In this document: one piece after another, positions 46,558 through 58,153 of the stretch
Position numbering within the stretch: position 1 is the stretch's first letter
Layout of the letters: the number at the start of each line of letters is the position of its first letter
Origin: Ectobius pallidus
Lineage: Eukaryota > Arthropoda > Insecta > Blattodea > Ectobiidae
Length of the DNA stretch: 64,000 nt
Direction of reading: 5' to 3'
NCBI GenBank assembly: GCA_964059195.1
Contig: CAXKWD010000008.1
Coordinates: 43,453,502 to 43,517,501, forward strand
Notes under the pieces: generated by a model
Told to the model about the DNA's origin: nothing
Seen by the model: only the letters and a program-made list of their open reading frames with translations
Database searches by the model: none
Made by a program: the position numbers and the translations under genes

Positions 46558-47488
46558 TTAAATTCCTCTACACTTCACCATAACTACTCTTACACCTACC
46601 TTGAAATAACAGGAATGAGACAAGGAAGTATATGTGGGCTGATAATCCTAAAGATCCATCATTACTAGTCAGCATGGGGGGGAGGGGTGTACAAATATGA
46701 GTTCAAAATAGGAGACATTCAAAATTCCAGAAAAAGTCAACAGCTTTAACAGCAAATGCCCATAACAAGTCCCAACCACAACAATAAAGTGATATATCAA
46801 TAAATACTAAAAAGCTTAGAAAATTGACAACAAGTCCCTATACAATAAGGGAATGCCAAACTAGTAACATACAAATATACAAATGAACCAGTAAAGTATA
46901 TAAATGAATAACTAGTGCCACAGGTAATTAACAAGAATTCAATACTCATCACCAAGATTATACATCTAAGCAAAAATACCGAAGGAATAGGTGCTAATCC
47001 TCAAATAAGATGGTCCAATAAGGGACTACCCAAATCCTACCAATGTAGACAAAATATAGAATAATAGGTTAATACCAAATTTAACAAATTCAAGAATTAT
47101 TAGTTCCTAACTTCCTAACTCAAGAAGTAACAGACGCAATGGGTATGACTTATTTGAAGTTACTCTGACTCATGATTTATAAATTAATGTACTCGGGTAT
47201 ATGACCCTTAATTGCAAATCCTAATAAAGATTTGAAATCTGGAAGACTAAAGTATGGATACTAAAGAGCCAATAAGAATAATTGAATTAAAATTAAAAAT
47301 GAAAATAATTACTGAAAAGGCAGCTGTATTAGCTTATAGATACTAAGATAACCAAATTTCTAAGTAGAGACTGAAATATAAGTCGTTACAATCAGTTATA
47401 GTGAAAAATCATATTATTTAATCATAATGCAATAATTATAATGAAAGACCCAAAATAGATAATGGGGGAATAGAGTCAATGAATTAAT
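46558..47488. other. Unassigned AT-rich sequence
   Basis: A-rich on the plus strand with a G-run near 46677-46686. No gene or element end recognised. Confidence 0.5.
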
Positions 47489-48082
47489 ACAAAATGGAAA
47501 ATCTAAATAAGTGAAAGAGAATTGCTTATAAGCCCCATTAATTTAAATTAGAAAATATTTAATGAGGATAGAATATAAACAGACTGAAACCTAAATAATT
47601 ACTGTCTACTGCCTCAAGGTTTTAGTGATAAATACAGGCCATGAAATAGAAGATATGTATAAGTAATGTAATTTTTTGTAAATAAATCCCAAGAATTTTA
47701 ATTTAGAAATTATTAAATAATGATTTACTATTTACAGACCTAGAGCTAAATAGTTATTGGGTACCGGTACTGACTGAAGGCAATAAAGAGAAATAGAGAC
47801 AATGAAATGGAAAATCTGAATAATTAATATAAATATTTCGTAAGTCCCAACAATTTGAATTTAGAAAATATCAAATACCAATTTAATATTTAAAGATTGA
47901 GAGCTAAATAATTATTGGACACTGACTTAAAGTATTAATCAGTACCGGCAATGAAATGGAAAATCTGAATAAGTAAGATTATTATATGGTCACTATACTC
48001 TTATTTGCAAAATAATTTACTGAACATTTCATTTAGGTAATAGCATACAACAATCCCAGCTATATAAACTATGAGAAATACC
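47489..48082. repeat. Degenerate tandem repeat, about 150-160-bp units
   Basis: The block ATGGAAAATCTGAATAA recurs near 47489, 47641 (diverged), 47802 and 47950, each followed by CCCAA/AATTTA..TTAGAAA similarities. It continues beyond the LINE insertion at 50102. Confidence 0.7.
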
Positions 48083-48285
48083 TTTTTTTTTTTTTTTTTT
48101 ACTATATATTTTGACCGATCAGTAAACACTATACAGGCCATTGTAAAACTCTATATCATCACATAATAATAACCTGTTGAGGTACGCCTTAGTCAGCTCC
48201 TCTAGCTAAAACACAAATTGATAACAAAGTTGCGTTTGTGCACATACTGTTTTCTGATATTTAACAGTTAAGATAGTAGGCTTAT

Positions 48286-48366
48286 TTACACAGAATTATC
48301 ACTTTCTTCTAGTTCACTTAGTTCGTCTGTTAATTGACGAATGGAAACAGATTTACGTGCTGCCAT
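48286..48366 (-). CDS. Small ORF overlapping the end of ORF1 (26 aa)
   Basis: ATG at 48366 overlaps the ORF1 stop by 14 bp in another frame. It reads MAARKSVSIRQLTDELSELE and six more residues, then TAA. An overlapping ATG is where ORF2 would begin in related LINEs, so this may be an ORF2 remnant. It could also be chance. Confidence 0.35.
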   Translation of the reverse strand: MAARKSVSIRQLTDELSELEESDNSV

Positions 48367-49705
48367 TTTGGAATGTAGATGACAAAAGAGAGATAACGAA
48401 TTGCTGGATTGTTGGCAGATGCGAATTTATAAAACTGATAATGTGAGGGATCATTCTGTTTAAAAGATCACCAAGAAAAGATGAAACAGTGGAATCTGAA
48501 GGTGGAGGAATTGAGGGCTGACTTTCATTAAACACAGAGTTATTCACCGCATCTGCAAAGCTGCGATGTGACAAACCTGACGACTGTCTAGACGATGGTT
48601 GTTGCTGATGTCTTTGTTCAGTATTTCCTTGAGAAGTTGATTGTTGAGGCAGATAGACTGAAGAAGTGGGAGTAGCACGAGAAGTTCTCTCCGTAGGCTG
48701 CTGTTGCCCTAATCTAGAATTGTTATGCGACTGAAATAATCTTTCTTTTAGTTGTAAATAGTGCCTACACCCTCTATAGTTTGCAGGGTGTTCTTCGTGG
48801 CAGTTCACACACTTCGGAGGATTTGTTTTGGGTTTGGGGCATTCAGAAAAATGGTGAGCTTCCAAACACCTCACACAACAAGGTTGAAGCTGGCAATAGT
48901 TTTTAGTGTGCCCATAGTTTTGGCAACGACTACACTGCGGTATTTCTTTCGATTTTCTTCTGATTTCAACTTTAATTACACTATAGAGCAGTCGTGTTAA
49001 ATTTAAAATAGATTTACCTTTATCATTTTCATCTAGTTCTACTGCGCAAAGTGGTGTTGGTTGCTTGTTTCTCCCTAGGAGACGTGTTACTTTATGTACT
49101 GGGTAATTCAGTTCTTGTAGTGCATCTTTAATCTCTTGCTCATCTAATGAGTAAGGCAAATTCCTTATAATCACTCCAAACTTCTTATCAGCGGGGTTTT
49201 TGTATGTAAAATATTGTTGTTTGATGGAATCAAAATACAAGGTCAGAGCTCGAAAATCATCCGTTGTAGATGAGTAAACTTTTATTGTCGATCCTTTCAA
49301 TTCAGAGTGAAACTCAGATTTAACATGATTGTGGATGTGTTGTATAAGGAGTTGATAATTTGCAATATTATGCAAACAAATGGGAGGTATTTTTACTTTA
49401 CTATCCTTAGGGACATTATCTACTTCCCTTATATCATCATGTTTCGCTAATGCTTGAAATCTATTATGAACAGGAATAGTAGGTACAAATGAACTTTGCA
49501 CTGATGAGTCAAAACAGGGACGCTTGTTACTTTGTGAAGTAGAAGCAACATTAAGCATGTCATTTGTGTTAAAACCCGTTTTGGTTGCATTACTACTCTG
49601 TGATAGTAACAACTTAGAATGTTTGACAGGATTAATTGATAGTAACCACTTAGAATGTTTGACAGGATTAATTCTTGCCATTTTCGTCGATTCCTCAACT
49701 GTCAT
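48353..49705 (-). CDS. Jockey/I-type LINE ORF1 (gag-like, 450 aa), intact
   Basis: Starts at ATG 49705. Residues about 165-250 form the PRE_C2HC-type domain (FGVIIRNLPYSLDEQEIKDA, then LNYPVHKVTRLLGR). Three zinc knuckles follow: CSRCQNYGHTKNYC, CVRCLEAHHFSEC and CVNCHEEHPANYRGC (about residues 255-310). A Gln/Ser/Thr-rich linker follows, then a hydrophobic C-terminus. This is the nucleic-acid-binding protein of Jockey-like LINEs. No stop or frameshift occurs over 1.35 kb, notable beside the decayed neighbours. Near the N-terminus a 12-residue segment (INPVKHSKWLLS) is duplicated in tandem (49602-49637 and 49638-49673). Confidence 0.88.
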   Translation of the reverse strand: MTVEESTKMARINPVKHSKWLLSINPVKHSKLLLSQSSNATKTGFNTNDMLNVASTSQSNKRPCFDSSVQSSFVPTIPVHNRFQALAKHDDIREVDNVPKDSKVKIPPICLHNIANYQLLIQHIHNHVKSEFHSELKGSTIKVYSSTTDDFRALTLYFDSIKQQYFTYKNPADKKFGVIIRNLPYSLDEQEIKDALQELNYPVHKVTRLLGRNKQPTPLCAVELDENDKGKSILNLTRLLYSVIKVEIRRKSKEIPQCSRCQNYGHTKNYCQLQPCCVRCLEAHHFSECPKPKTNPPKCVNCHEEHPANYRGCRHYLQLKERLFQSHNNSRLGQQQPTERTSRATPTSSVYLPQQSTSQGNTEQRHQQQPSSRQSSGLSHRSFADAVNNSVFNESQPSIPPPSDSTVSSFLGDLLNRMIPHIISFINSHLPTIQQFVISLLSSTFQNGST

Positions 49706-50101
49706 TTGTTTTATATGAATATGCTAATTGTTGGGAAACTCATGAAGGTTATGTTGAGTAGGAGTTGTCTCACTCGCCTTATTTAATTCATAATCATTAT
49801 TTGTAGTTTCCATTTGAGAACTGTCTTCTTATATTGATAAGCACTGATCAGTCATGTTTAAACTCACGTGTATATTTCCAGAGGAATCTCTATATGAGTT
49901 GACATCCATGCCGGTGGCTATGGAACTAGTGTTGAACTGACACAAATCAGTAAAAGTATTAATTATAACACTGCCACTAGTGTTTATAATTTACACACAA
50001 ACGCCTTAAAGTAATATAACACATTATTACCATTGAAAGTTTAATTTAATGTTCGTGTTATTAAAATAAATATATTCTTTGAAATCGCTTCCAGCAACCA
50101 T

Positions 50102-50408
50102 TATGGGAAATACCTGAAGTGAAAACAGCTTAACATTCAGGGAGGTTATCAAAATTATGAATGAAAAATACCATAAATAATCAGTTAATGGAAAATCTGA
50201 ATAAGTAAGGTTATTATGTGGTCACTATACTCTTATTTGCAAAATAATTTACTGATCATTTCATTTAGGTAATAGCATAAGTAGGCTAACTTATACAACA
50301 ATCCCAGCTATATAAACTATGGGAAATACCTGAAGTGAAAACAGCTTAACATTCAGTAAAATCACAGGTTATCAAAATTATGAATGAAAAATACCATAAA
50401 TAATCATG
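50102..50408. repeat. Tandem-repeat units of about 220 bp, right flank
   Basis: 50102-50187 completes the unit broken at 48082, and 50188-50408 is a second full copy (GGAAAATCTGAATAAGTAAG ... CATAAATAATCA). Confidence 0.78.
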
Positions 50409-51780
50409 CATATGCAAATAATGAGAACTATGAAAATTATTAGAAAGGCATAGTATGAATAGTGCAGCATATAAAGAAATCACAGCCTTCAAATTTAAAG
50501 ACCTAGCTTAGCATATGCTGCATTCAGTTTATATACGAGAATATGTATGTATGAATATATATATAATTTGTAGCAGGAACTGTACCATAAGAGACCTTCA
50601 GTTATATATACATATACACAAATTTATAGCAGGACCTGTACCATAAGAGATCTAGTTGGCCTATGTACAAGAATCAATGTATGCACTTGCTTTATAATTA
50701 GCCTCACATGTAATATGAAACAAGGGAGTGCTGTTCCAGAAGTATATGAAGATTAAATAGGAAATAGCACAACTTTGTCTAATGCCAATTAAACTAGAAG
50801 GAACTCTACATTGGTTATGGAAAGTGCTAATTACATCATTAAACATATGATCTTGACATAAATACCAACACTGTGAGGAGGTTTAATCTCAATAACTGCC
50901 GTCAAACTAAGTATATGCAATCTAATTAATTTTAAATACCATATGAATTGCACGGAAGAATGAGCACATTAAGAAGACCTAGCAATTTATGTCAACTGGA
51001 ACAGCTCCCAAAACATTTAAATTAATACATAAGAATTAAATCTGAGTGCATTCAATGGCACTTATGCCACAGTTGCATGAAGGTGACTGCGCACACTAAT
51101 GGTTTCTAGATAATTCATGGGTATTTCCCTCACCAAGTAAACTCATTCTAGAAGTAATATCTATGAATTTAATGGTGTTTCTTACCAGATGAAATGGTTT
51201 TCTTATCAAAGTTAGATGTGAATTCGACTAGAAGAATCAGTAAGAGAGCCCTACACGATAAAAACTATCCAAAAAGAATATCAATACAGAAAATATGGTG
51301 AAGGCTTGCTTACATTTACTTACTTACTTACATCTTACATTTGTCCATGGAGAGAAGTTAAGAAAAAGCAAGCGTACCGCTTGATACAGTTAGAATTAAC
51401 ATTTCTGAGTTACTCACGAATACACACAAACTCCATAGCTCAGGAATCACAAACACACTGTATAAAGGTCATCTCAGCACTGCTGGTGAGCAACCATCAC
51501 CCTGCGATCAGCTAACCCAAACCAGAAACTCAACAGTCGCACTTTATATCGGAAACGGAGCTTTGGCGAACTAAGATTCAAATTCAAATGAGAAGTAGCT
51601 GGGAAATAGCCCAGCTACAAGTGTTTATAGAACAACTATACAAAACTCTCTCTGAACTACTTAATGGAGATCTACAAATTTCCAGGCATGAAAGCCAATA
51701 TTAGCAAACTCCCAAGAGCATAGCCATCCTCAAACGTAGTGTTTTCTAAAAATATTACATTTCAACTTTTTGTAATCTGA
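50409..51780. other. Unassigned 1.4 kb
   Basis: A short duplication TAGCAGGA(A/C)CTGTACCATAAGAGA (50571 and 50616) and a TTAC microsatellite (about 51313-51330). No gene recognised. Confidence 0.5.
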
Positions 51781-51789
51781 CCAGTTTTT

Positions 51790-53266
51790 TGTTACATGAG
51801 ACCGTATCCCTTCGAGTCTTCACAGTAGCTGGCGAACAGGAGCTTCTCACTCTTCGGGTCCAGCTTCTGGCATAATTATTATGGGATGTGGGCATATGCA
51901 AGGACACCGAAAATTCTCAGATGTGCCAAGCTCGATGTGTGTATAGTTCCTCTGCATTGCTCCACCTATCGCCAAATTTGGGGATCTGTTTTCCAAGTAC
52001 ACTGCAGTAGACACTGCTTCAGCCCAATTCTTTTTCGGAAGGCCTGTATCAGGCCTACTCTTTGTTCTGTCTATGATGTTTCGGCTCTCTTTCTGCTACG
52101 CTGTTCTGCTGGGATATATATATTTGTCTGTTAGCTGTGTCTAATTCCAAATTCCCTTAAATAACTTTCCATTTCATTACTTAAAATACTCTCGGCCATT
52201 ATCAGTCCTAAGCGTCTTGATTCTGCTTTCCATTTGATTCTCAATCAATGTTTTAAATTCCACAAAGGTCTTCTTCACTTGACTCTTGTGTTTGAGGAAA
52301 AACGCAAATGTTTTCTTACTATAATCATTCACAAAAGTGAGAAAGTATCGAGATCCATCAATGGACTCGTTTTCCATGGGACCACAAATATCTGAATGCA
52401 ATATGTCCAAAGTCCCTTTTGTCTTTATTTTGCTTCTCTGAAATGGCTCTCTGTGCCCTAAATACAAGGTTCACAAAGTGGATGTTTGGTGCTTGGCAAG
52501 CTTACCTCAGTCTCTGGGTTTTTGCTCGAGTTGGGAATATTTTTTGTAATTTTTATGACCGAGCCTGCTATGCTATGTTTCGGTACTTAGGTCATTCATT
52601 GCAAGGAACGCTCTTCCCTTTTGTGTGCCTAGTTTGTAGATTCCAGCTTCCACTGGCAAGTTAATAGACCAATCCCCTTCACTGTCCCTTAACTGCCCAG
52701 CGGCGAGAAGGTAACCGTGAATCCACTGTTCACAATTTTGCTCACCGATAATAAGTTCCCCGCACTTCCTGGAGCGTACAACACGTCTGTGATTTGATTT
52801 GCCCCTTCTTTGGACATCACGGGTATTTCCACATTGCCTATTGCTTTGGCACTGATGGCAACTGTTATATCAACATTAGGGTGATGATCAAAACTCTGAA
52901 GGTTCTTTTTCTCATTAGTAAGATAAACAGAGGAACACGAATCTATTTACCAATTGCCTTCAGATATCGTCGAAGACATTAGCATAGCTACGAATGCCTT
53001 TTTGCCCTTACAAACACTGGTCCTTTTGTCTCCCTTTCTTGGATCCCGTTTTCATATTTCCCTCTTGTTGCTGGATCTGCAAATCCCTATTGATCGTCTT
53101 CTAATTCATTGACTTCTGATTCAAAAGATTCTGGATGTGACGAAGTTTAACAATGGCGCAATGTGTTATTTACAAACTCGGGTTGCATATCCGCTCATCG
53201 TTAGTTTACTTAGCATGAATTTACACTTCAGACCGATTGTAAACCGCGATAGGCATACCTGGGCCC
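51790..53266 (-). pseudogene. Second Copia-type element, gag-pol remnant (protease to integrase)
   Basis: Protease-region blocks (NEKKNLQSFDHHPNVDITVA, VLYAPGSAGNLLSVSKIV) are readable at about 52730-52960. The integrase core follows in one open frame at 52467-52177 (LDILHSDICGPMENESIDGS, FVNDYSKKTFAF, LRTDNGREY) and decays to about 51790. No RT or 3' LTR is seen, so the element is 3' truncated. It is clearly more decayed than the copy at 30.4-35.1 kb. Confidence 0.82.
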
Positions 53267-53280
53267 ATAACCTGTGAAAA
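53267..53280 (-). promoter_or_regulatory. Primer binding site of the second Copia element
   Basis: Minus strand GGTTATGGGCCCAG, identical to the site at 34858-34871, directly inside the LTR. Confidence 0.88.
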
Positions 53281-53580
53281 TATACAATGGGTCTTTGGAA
53301 TAAACTAATGGCACACATACTCTACAAGGAATATATTTTACACACTGGTCACAATACAGCAGAACGAAAGGTTGGTACACATGCGGAGTAATCAATACAA
53401 GTATCCAGTTAGCGTTGGTGCTTGAGGCATAGAGAGTGAGGCAGGCAAGCAAAGAATTAATCGCACAAACTGTTTTCATACAAACACCTTAACAAAAACA
53501 GACCAGGATCACTACTGTGCATTGAAATATCGATTGGTTGAAGCCAGCAGCAAAGGATTTATGGGATTATGCCTGTCACA
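53281..53580 (-). repeat. Probable 5' LTR of the second Copia element
   Basis: Plus strand TGTGAAAA to CCTGTCACA: the terminal inverted TGTGA/TCACA and the adjacent primer site define about 300 bp. No partner LTR is present in the window. Confidence 0.65.
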
Positions 53581-55453
53581 TCCACTTTCTTCTTATAGGA
53601 AATACATGTTACATTATAATAATCATAAAATCATGACATTTAACTGAAGAATTACAGTTTTATCACAATAATGTAGGCCATTTCCATAAATCAGGACAAA
53701 ATCTGTACTTTTTAATAAAAAAAATCTGTTGTGAAATTCACATAACTTCCTCTGCCCAAATAAATGTTAGCCTCTTAGTATAATATAATGATTATGTAAG
53801 ACTTTCTCTTCATGTAAATTGGTTTTTTCTCGCATTATTAGCTGAATAAAAATGAGGACAGACTGAATTTTATGACGACTTGCTCATCCCTAAAGCAAGC
53901 TTTAAAGCAAGTGGAACAAAAGACTGCTTTTCTAATTGTATTATTGTGTATCAGAGTTACTATTATATGTTCCTGTATGAACAGATTTATATTTTTAGTA
54001 AGATAGAAATAATAGTTTACTTTTTTGTAATCAAATATTTTTGGGAAAATTAATACTAAAGAAAGTTTATTGCAGCACATTGGCTTTTCAATTTCATGAG
54101 CATCTCTTCCTTTTGTAATGCTGCCAGATCTTCAACACCCGAATTTTGGTTTGAAAATCAGACTCAGTCCAGTTATATTAGCCCACTTATATACTTATAC
54201 AGTCTTACTAATAATCCAGTTGTAACATTTATACCAGGAATATACACAGCTGAGAAGAACTGTACTAATAATCCTTGCATAAGGCTGAATGTGTGCAACC
54301 TTTACACAGCCTGGCACCCTTGTATAAACTTGACGTAAATAATCAAGATGGCCGACATCCGTAACAGCCGGTCATTTAGTAGATGTCTGAGATTGAATTT
54401 TGAGGCTACGCATATTCTGAGCTGCTTTTGCGGAATTATAAACATTGTTCCTTGTTTGCGGGACATATTTCCATACTTGTACCCATGATTACAGCTTTCT
54501 GAAAACAATATAATGAAATACTGAAACTCTGCAGACGATCCATCGTTGTTTGCCGCTGCACCGATAGATGGCGTTCAACAGTCCCTTCATAGTCAGGGGC
54601 TAGTAACGTCACAAATAGAGTGACGTATTTGATGACGTTGGACGTACAAACCCGGTGTAAACTCGGCAGTTACACACCCTTTATTGGTAATGCGGCTTAT
54701 GCAGAACTTACACGGTGAACAACCAAACAACCGTTCAACGCAGATATAAGCAGCTTTTATTAGTAAGGCTGATATACTACAACTTTAATGGTATGTAGTG
54801 TTCTTATTACTAATTAGTAATTACTAAAGATCAGTTTAGTATGGAAACAAGAACTCATCTTCCTTATTTCCAGCAAAATAACACATATTTCCTTCTTCTA
54901 TTTCACTTGAAATTGGTAGAGGAAAATTCATGAATGAATGAATATCTGTGAACGTTTCCTTTGAATTGGCAATTCCACTTGCTCTCCTATCAGTAATTAA
55001 TGAATTCACGTAATTATCCTGAGAATTTGGAATCAGTATGTGATTTTTAGTCAGCAAACAAGAGTCATTTTGAGTAAACTAGTAGAAGTTTTGCACAGTG
55101 AAACAATATACCGGTACTCTACTGGATATACCTTTCCACAATAAACTATAGGCCTACTTATTAAACAAGTAGGTTGACCACATAAATAGTGAAGAAGTTG
55201 TTTTTCTCAAAATGACAAATTCAGACTTATTAATCTGAGGTATTAAAATGTATTGGTTCTGTTATTGACTGAAATCCCTTCTTCCCACACATCAGCAGCT
55301 ACTACAGTATTCACATTTTTGCTGAAGATATGAAATGAACACATTATCAGCAAATGGGTGTTTAAGATCTGATAGCATTATACCTACATATATCACTGTA
55401 CCATTGCCAAAATTTATGTACGGTATAGATATGCCACAGATTTTTTTTGTTTG
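53581..55453. other. Unassigned 1.9 kb, possibly host
   Basis: Contains AAGATGGCCGACATC (about 54347), a CpG-richer stretch (54530-54730), and a minus-strand open segment 55057-54836 ending DEFLFPY that lacks an ATG and recognisable motifs. None of this is enough for a gene call. Confidence 0.4.
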
Positions 55454-55639
55454 TACAGTAAAACCCCATTTTTACGTTCCCGCCATTTACGTTTTCCTGC
55501 CATTTACGTCATTTTCAGCTGGTCCCACTTTTTAACCTATGCTGACAATACATAGAATTCCCGCCATTAACAACTTCTACACAGTTGTATTTCCCGCCAT
55601 TTACGTATTTTTTCCGTTGGTAGCGTTGATTTTCGATGA

Positions 55640-55780
55640 AGAACCGCTTTCCATGCGTTCTCTTTCAAAGCGAATCCGTGAAGCGCTTCAGTTTTGCTGC
55701 AGCGAAGAAAGAATGGTCAAGACAGTCCAGCGGTTCTGAAGCGCTTTAAAAATGAACGCATGGTCTCATTTCCGCTATGT
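55640..55780. repeat. Imperfect inverted repeat in the Tigger 5' leader
   Basis: CCATGCGTTC..AAAGCG..GAAGCGCTTCAG pairs with CTGAAGCGCTTT..GAACGCATGG. The GCGCTTCAGTTT(T)GCTGCA portion also resembles codons at 56219-56238 of the transposase. Confidence 0.55.
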
Positions 55781-55933
55781 TGCCAACTCTCTTACACGCG
55801 GCGACAGTGGCTATTTGCGTTGGTTGAGAGGAAGTTGGTTTCTTTTGTGCGTGTAGATATTTGATATTCACATAGCGTAGGCCTAATTCATCGTGATTTG
55901 TAGTAACACTTTTGTTGCGTGATTTTTGGCGGT

Positions 55934-57408
55934 ATGATGGAGGTTAATAAAAACAATAGAAAATGCATTTCTTTGCAAGAAAAGACGGAAATTCTCAGTT
56001 GGCGAAAGAGCTTGGACTCTCTGTTTCAACTTTGAATACAATCATAAAAAATAGATCGACAATTGAACTTAATGCCAAACAAAGTGGTGCAATGTCCAAA
56101 AAGCGCAAATATATACGCACATCAGCGTATGATGAGATGGACAAACTTGTGGCAGAATGGTTTGTTTCTACGAGAGCGGCAGGAATTCCAGTTGATGGCA
56201 CCATACTTCGATCGAAAGCGCTTCAGTTTGCTGCAAAATTGGGAATCGCCGATTTTACTGCATCTAATGGATGGATAGATCAGTTCAAGAATCGCCATAA
56301 TATCGTCTACAATCAACTTTGTGGAGAAAGTAAAAGCGTCAGTGTGGAAACTTTACAAGAGTGGAAGCAAAACCTGCCAGCTATTATTCAGGGTTACGAA
56401 CCAAGGAATATTTTTAATGCTGACGAAACTGGTTTGTTTTATAACATTTTGCCAAGCAAAACTTTGTGCTTTAAGGGGGAAAAGTGTCATGGTGGAAAAC
56501 TCAGCAAGCAGCGGGTAACAGTTCTGCTAATGGTCACTGCTGACGGATCAGAAAAATTACCCCCCCTAGTGATCGGTAAATTCAAGAAGCCCAGGTGTTT
56601 CAAGAATTTGAAAAATCTGCCCACAAAGTGTGATGCAAATGCCACAGCATGGATGACTAGCAGCATCTTCACATCTACGCTTCATGCTTTGGATGCTAAA
56701 ATGGGAGCAAATCATCGAAAAATATTATTGTTCTTGGACAGATGTGCTGCCCATCCCGATGATCTGCAGCTAAGAAACATTAAGCTTGTGTTTCTCCCAC
56801 CAAACTGCACAAGCGAGCTCCAACCACTGGATCTGGGCATCATTCATGCCCTTAAATTCAAGTACAGGAAGATGCTAGTGGAGAAGGCTGTCTTCATGCA
56901 CGATAATGATATGGACCCTAAGAAAATGACCATAACAGTCCTTGATGCCATGCATTATGTATCCACAGCATGGTCAAGTATCAGTCCTGTGACCATATCT
57001 AACTGTTTCCGGAAGGCAGGGTTTGAGTTTGTGGAAGAAGAGGACTATCTGCCCGAGGAAGAGATGTCAGAGCCCAGCAACTGGGCTGTGGTGGACGAGC
57101 CTTCTTCATTCGAAGATTATGTCAATGTTGATGCTGATGTAATAACATCAGTGGTGCCCACAGTAGAAGACATTGTTTCTAGCCACCTTGAAGAAAAAGA
57201 AGTAGGTGAGGAAGACTCTGACCAGGAGCCCAAAATACCTACTAGCAAAGAAGCCATGGAAGCAATAGCTGTTTTGAGGCAGTACATTGCGAGTGCCTCG
57301 GGAGAGGATGGGGCTTTTGATGCCCTATATGCTGTGGAGAGACAGGTCGAACTGATACAAATAAGAAAAAAGCAAAGACAATCAACCATTTCTGACTTTT
57401 TTAAATAG
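55934..57408 (+). pseudogene. Tigger/pogo transposase, near-intact with an N-terminal frame break
   Basis: A 481-codon frame runs 55963-57408. It has a psq-type HTH remnant (SQLAKELGLSVSTLNTIIKN), a CENP-B-type HTH (residues about 55-120; ILRSKALQFAAKLG, SNGWIDQFKNRHNI) and the DDE domain with FNADETGLFY (D154), ILLFLDRCAAHP (D259) and CTSELQPLDLGII (D290). An acidic tail ends STISDFFK. The true start is probably ATGATG at 55934, whose frame reads NRKCISLQEKTEIL, matching the usual family N-terminus. It is joined out of frame to SQLAKE by a small deletion near 55990, removing part of the first helix-turn-helix. Otherwise there are no stops, and all three catalytic acids are kept. Confidence 0.88.
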
Positions 57409-57571
57409 ATAATGTAAGTGTACATAGCTACCTTTTTCTTTCCCCTTCATGTATTAAATTTTGCACTATATAGCATTACAGATTTCACACTTCCTGCATT
57501 TTACACTTTCCTGCCATTTACACTTTTTTGCATCAGTCCCTTGAAAAGTGTAAAAAAGGGGTTTTACTGTA

Positions 57572-58080
57572 TTTTTTTCCCAACTTTATTTAGACCTGAA
57601 TTCCATGAGTTCAATTAAAGATACTCGTATAAATCTGTGGCTTTGGTTGGTTTTCTGTATGATTGATATAGGATATTATGTTGAAATGTTTGCATGCCAA
57701 CTTACTGGTATTCTAAAGTAAATTACTTATAGTATATACCTGGGCCATCGTAAGGTTGCACTTTCCATTCTACAAGTTAAGTTGCCAGTATCAAAGATTG
57801 ACAAATGAACTACTCGACTTCGTTGCGTACTGACAAGGAGGTGCCGATCGGCATTATTCGGCTGTATTCGGCCTTGAACATTCGAAACTATGTCTAATCC
57901 CTGAATTATCATTTTTCAGTTCTTCCATTCAGTAATTTTTTATATTTATGTAATGTAATATTATTCCGTACCCATAGTTTCACCAAAAAAAACCGTATCG
58001 TTCCTTTACACAAAGATTTATCCTGTTATGTGTGGAACATCGTGCACCTTCACATGATAAATATTCACTTTATTGCTTCG
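57572..58080. other. Unassigned spacer
   Basis: AT-rich, no feature recognised. Confidence 0.5.
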
Positions 58081-58153
58081 TGGTATCATAGCTCAGTGGT
58101 TATGGTGCTGGATAGTTATGCAGAAAGTTAGGGTTCGATCCTAGGCAGGGTAC
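58081..58153 (+). repeat. tRNA-like sequence (SINE head or tRNA pseudogene)
   Basis: A-box-like TAGCTCAGTGGTTATGGTGC and B-box-like GGTTCGATCC at tRNA spacing. The arms do not pair well enough for a tRNA gene. Confidence 0.55.

Larger units (their letters stand above)
48083..50101 (-). mobile_element. ORF1-only non-LTR retrotransposon with poly(A) and target duplication
   Basis: The poly(A) tail (18 T on plus, 48083-48100) lies against TATGAGAAATACC (48070-48082). The other end abuts TATGGGAAATACC (50102-50114), a 13-bp duplication with one mismatch. Within these limits there is a 5' region, one ORF1 and about 270 bp of 3' sequence. There is no endonuclease or RT. Confidence 0.78.
55456..57569 (+). 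mobile_element. Tigger/pogo transposon, complete with ends
   Basis: Ends CAGTAAAACCCC(A/T)TTTTTAC, inverted at both sides and flanked by TA (55454-55455 and 57570-57571). Subterminal repeats CCGCCATTTACG / CCTGCCATTTAC(A/G) occur several times on each side, probable transposase binding sites. One long transposase ORF fills the middle. Confidence 0.92.

Noticed and set aside
54836..55057. Minus-strand open segment as a terminal host exon
   Set aside because: No ATG, no clear acceptor and no recognised domain; left as unassigned.
58081..58153. Functional tRNA gene
   Set aside because: A and B boxes are present but the T arm and acceptor do not pair; better explained as a SINE head or tRNA pseudogene. 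The same applies to 59501-59572.
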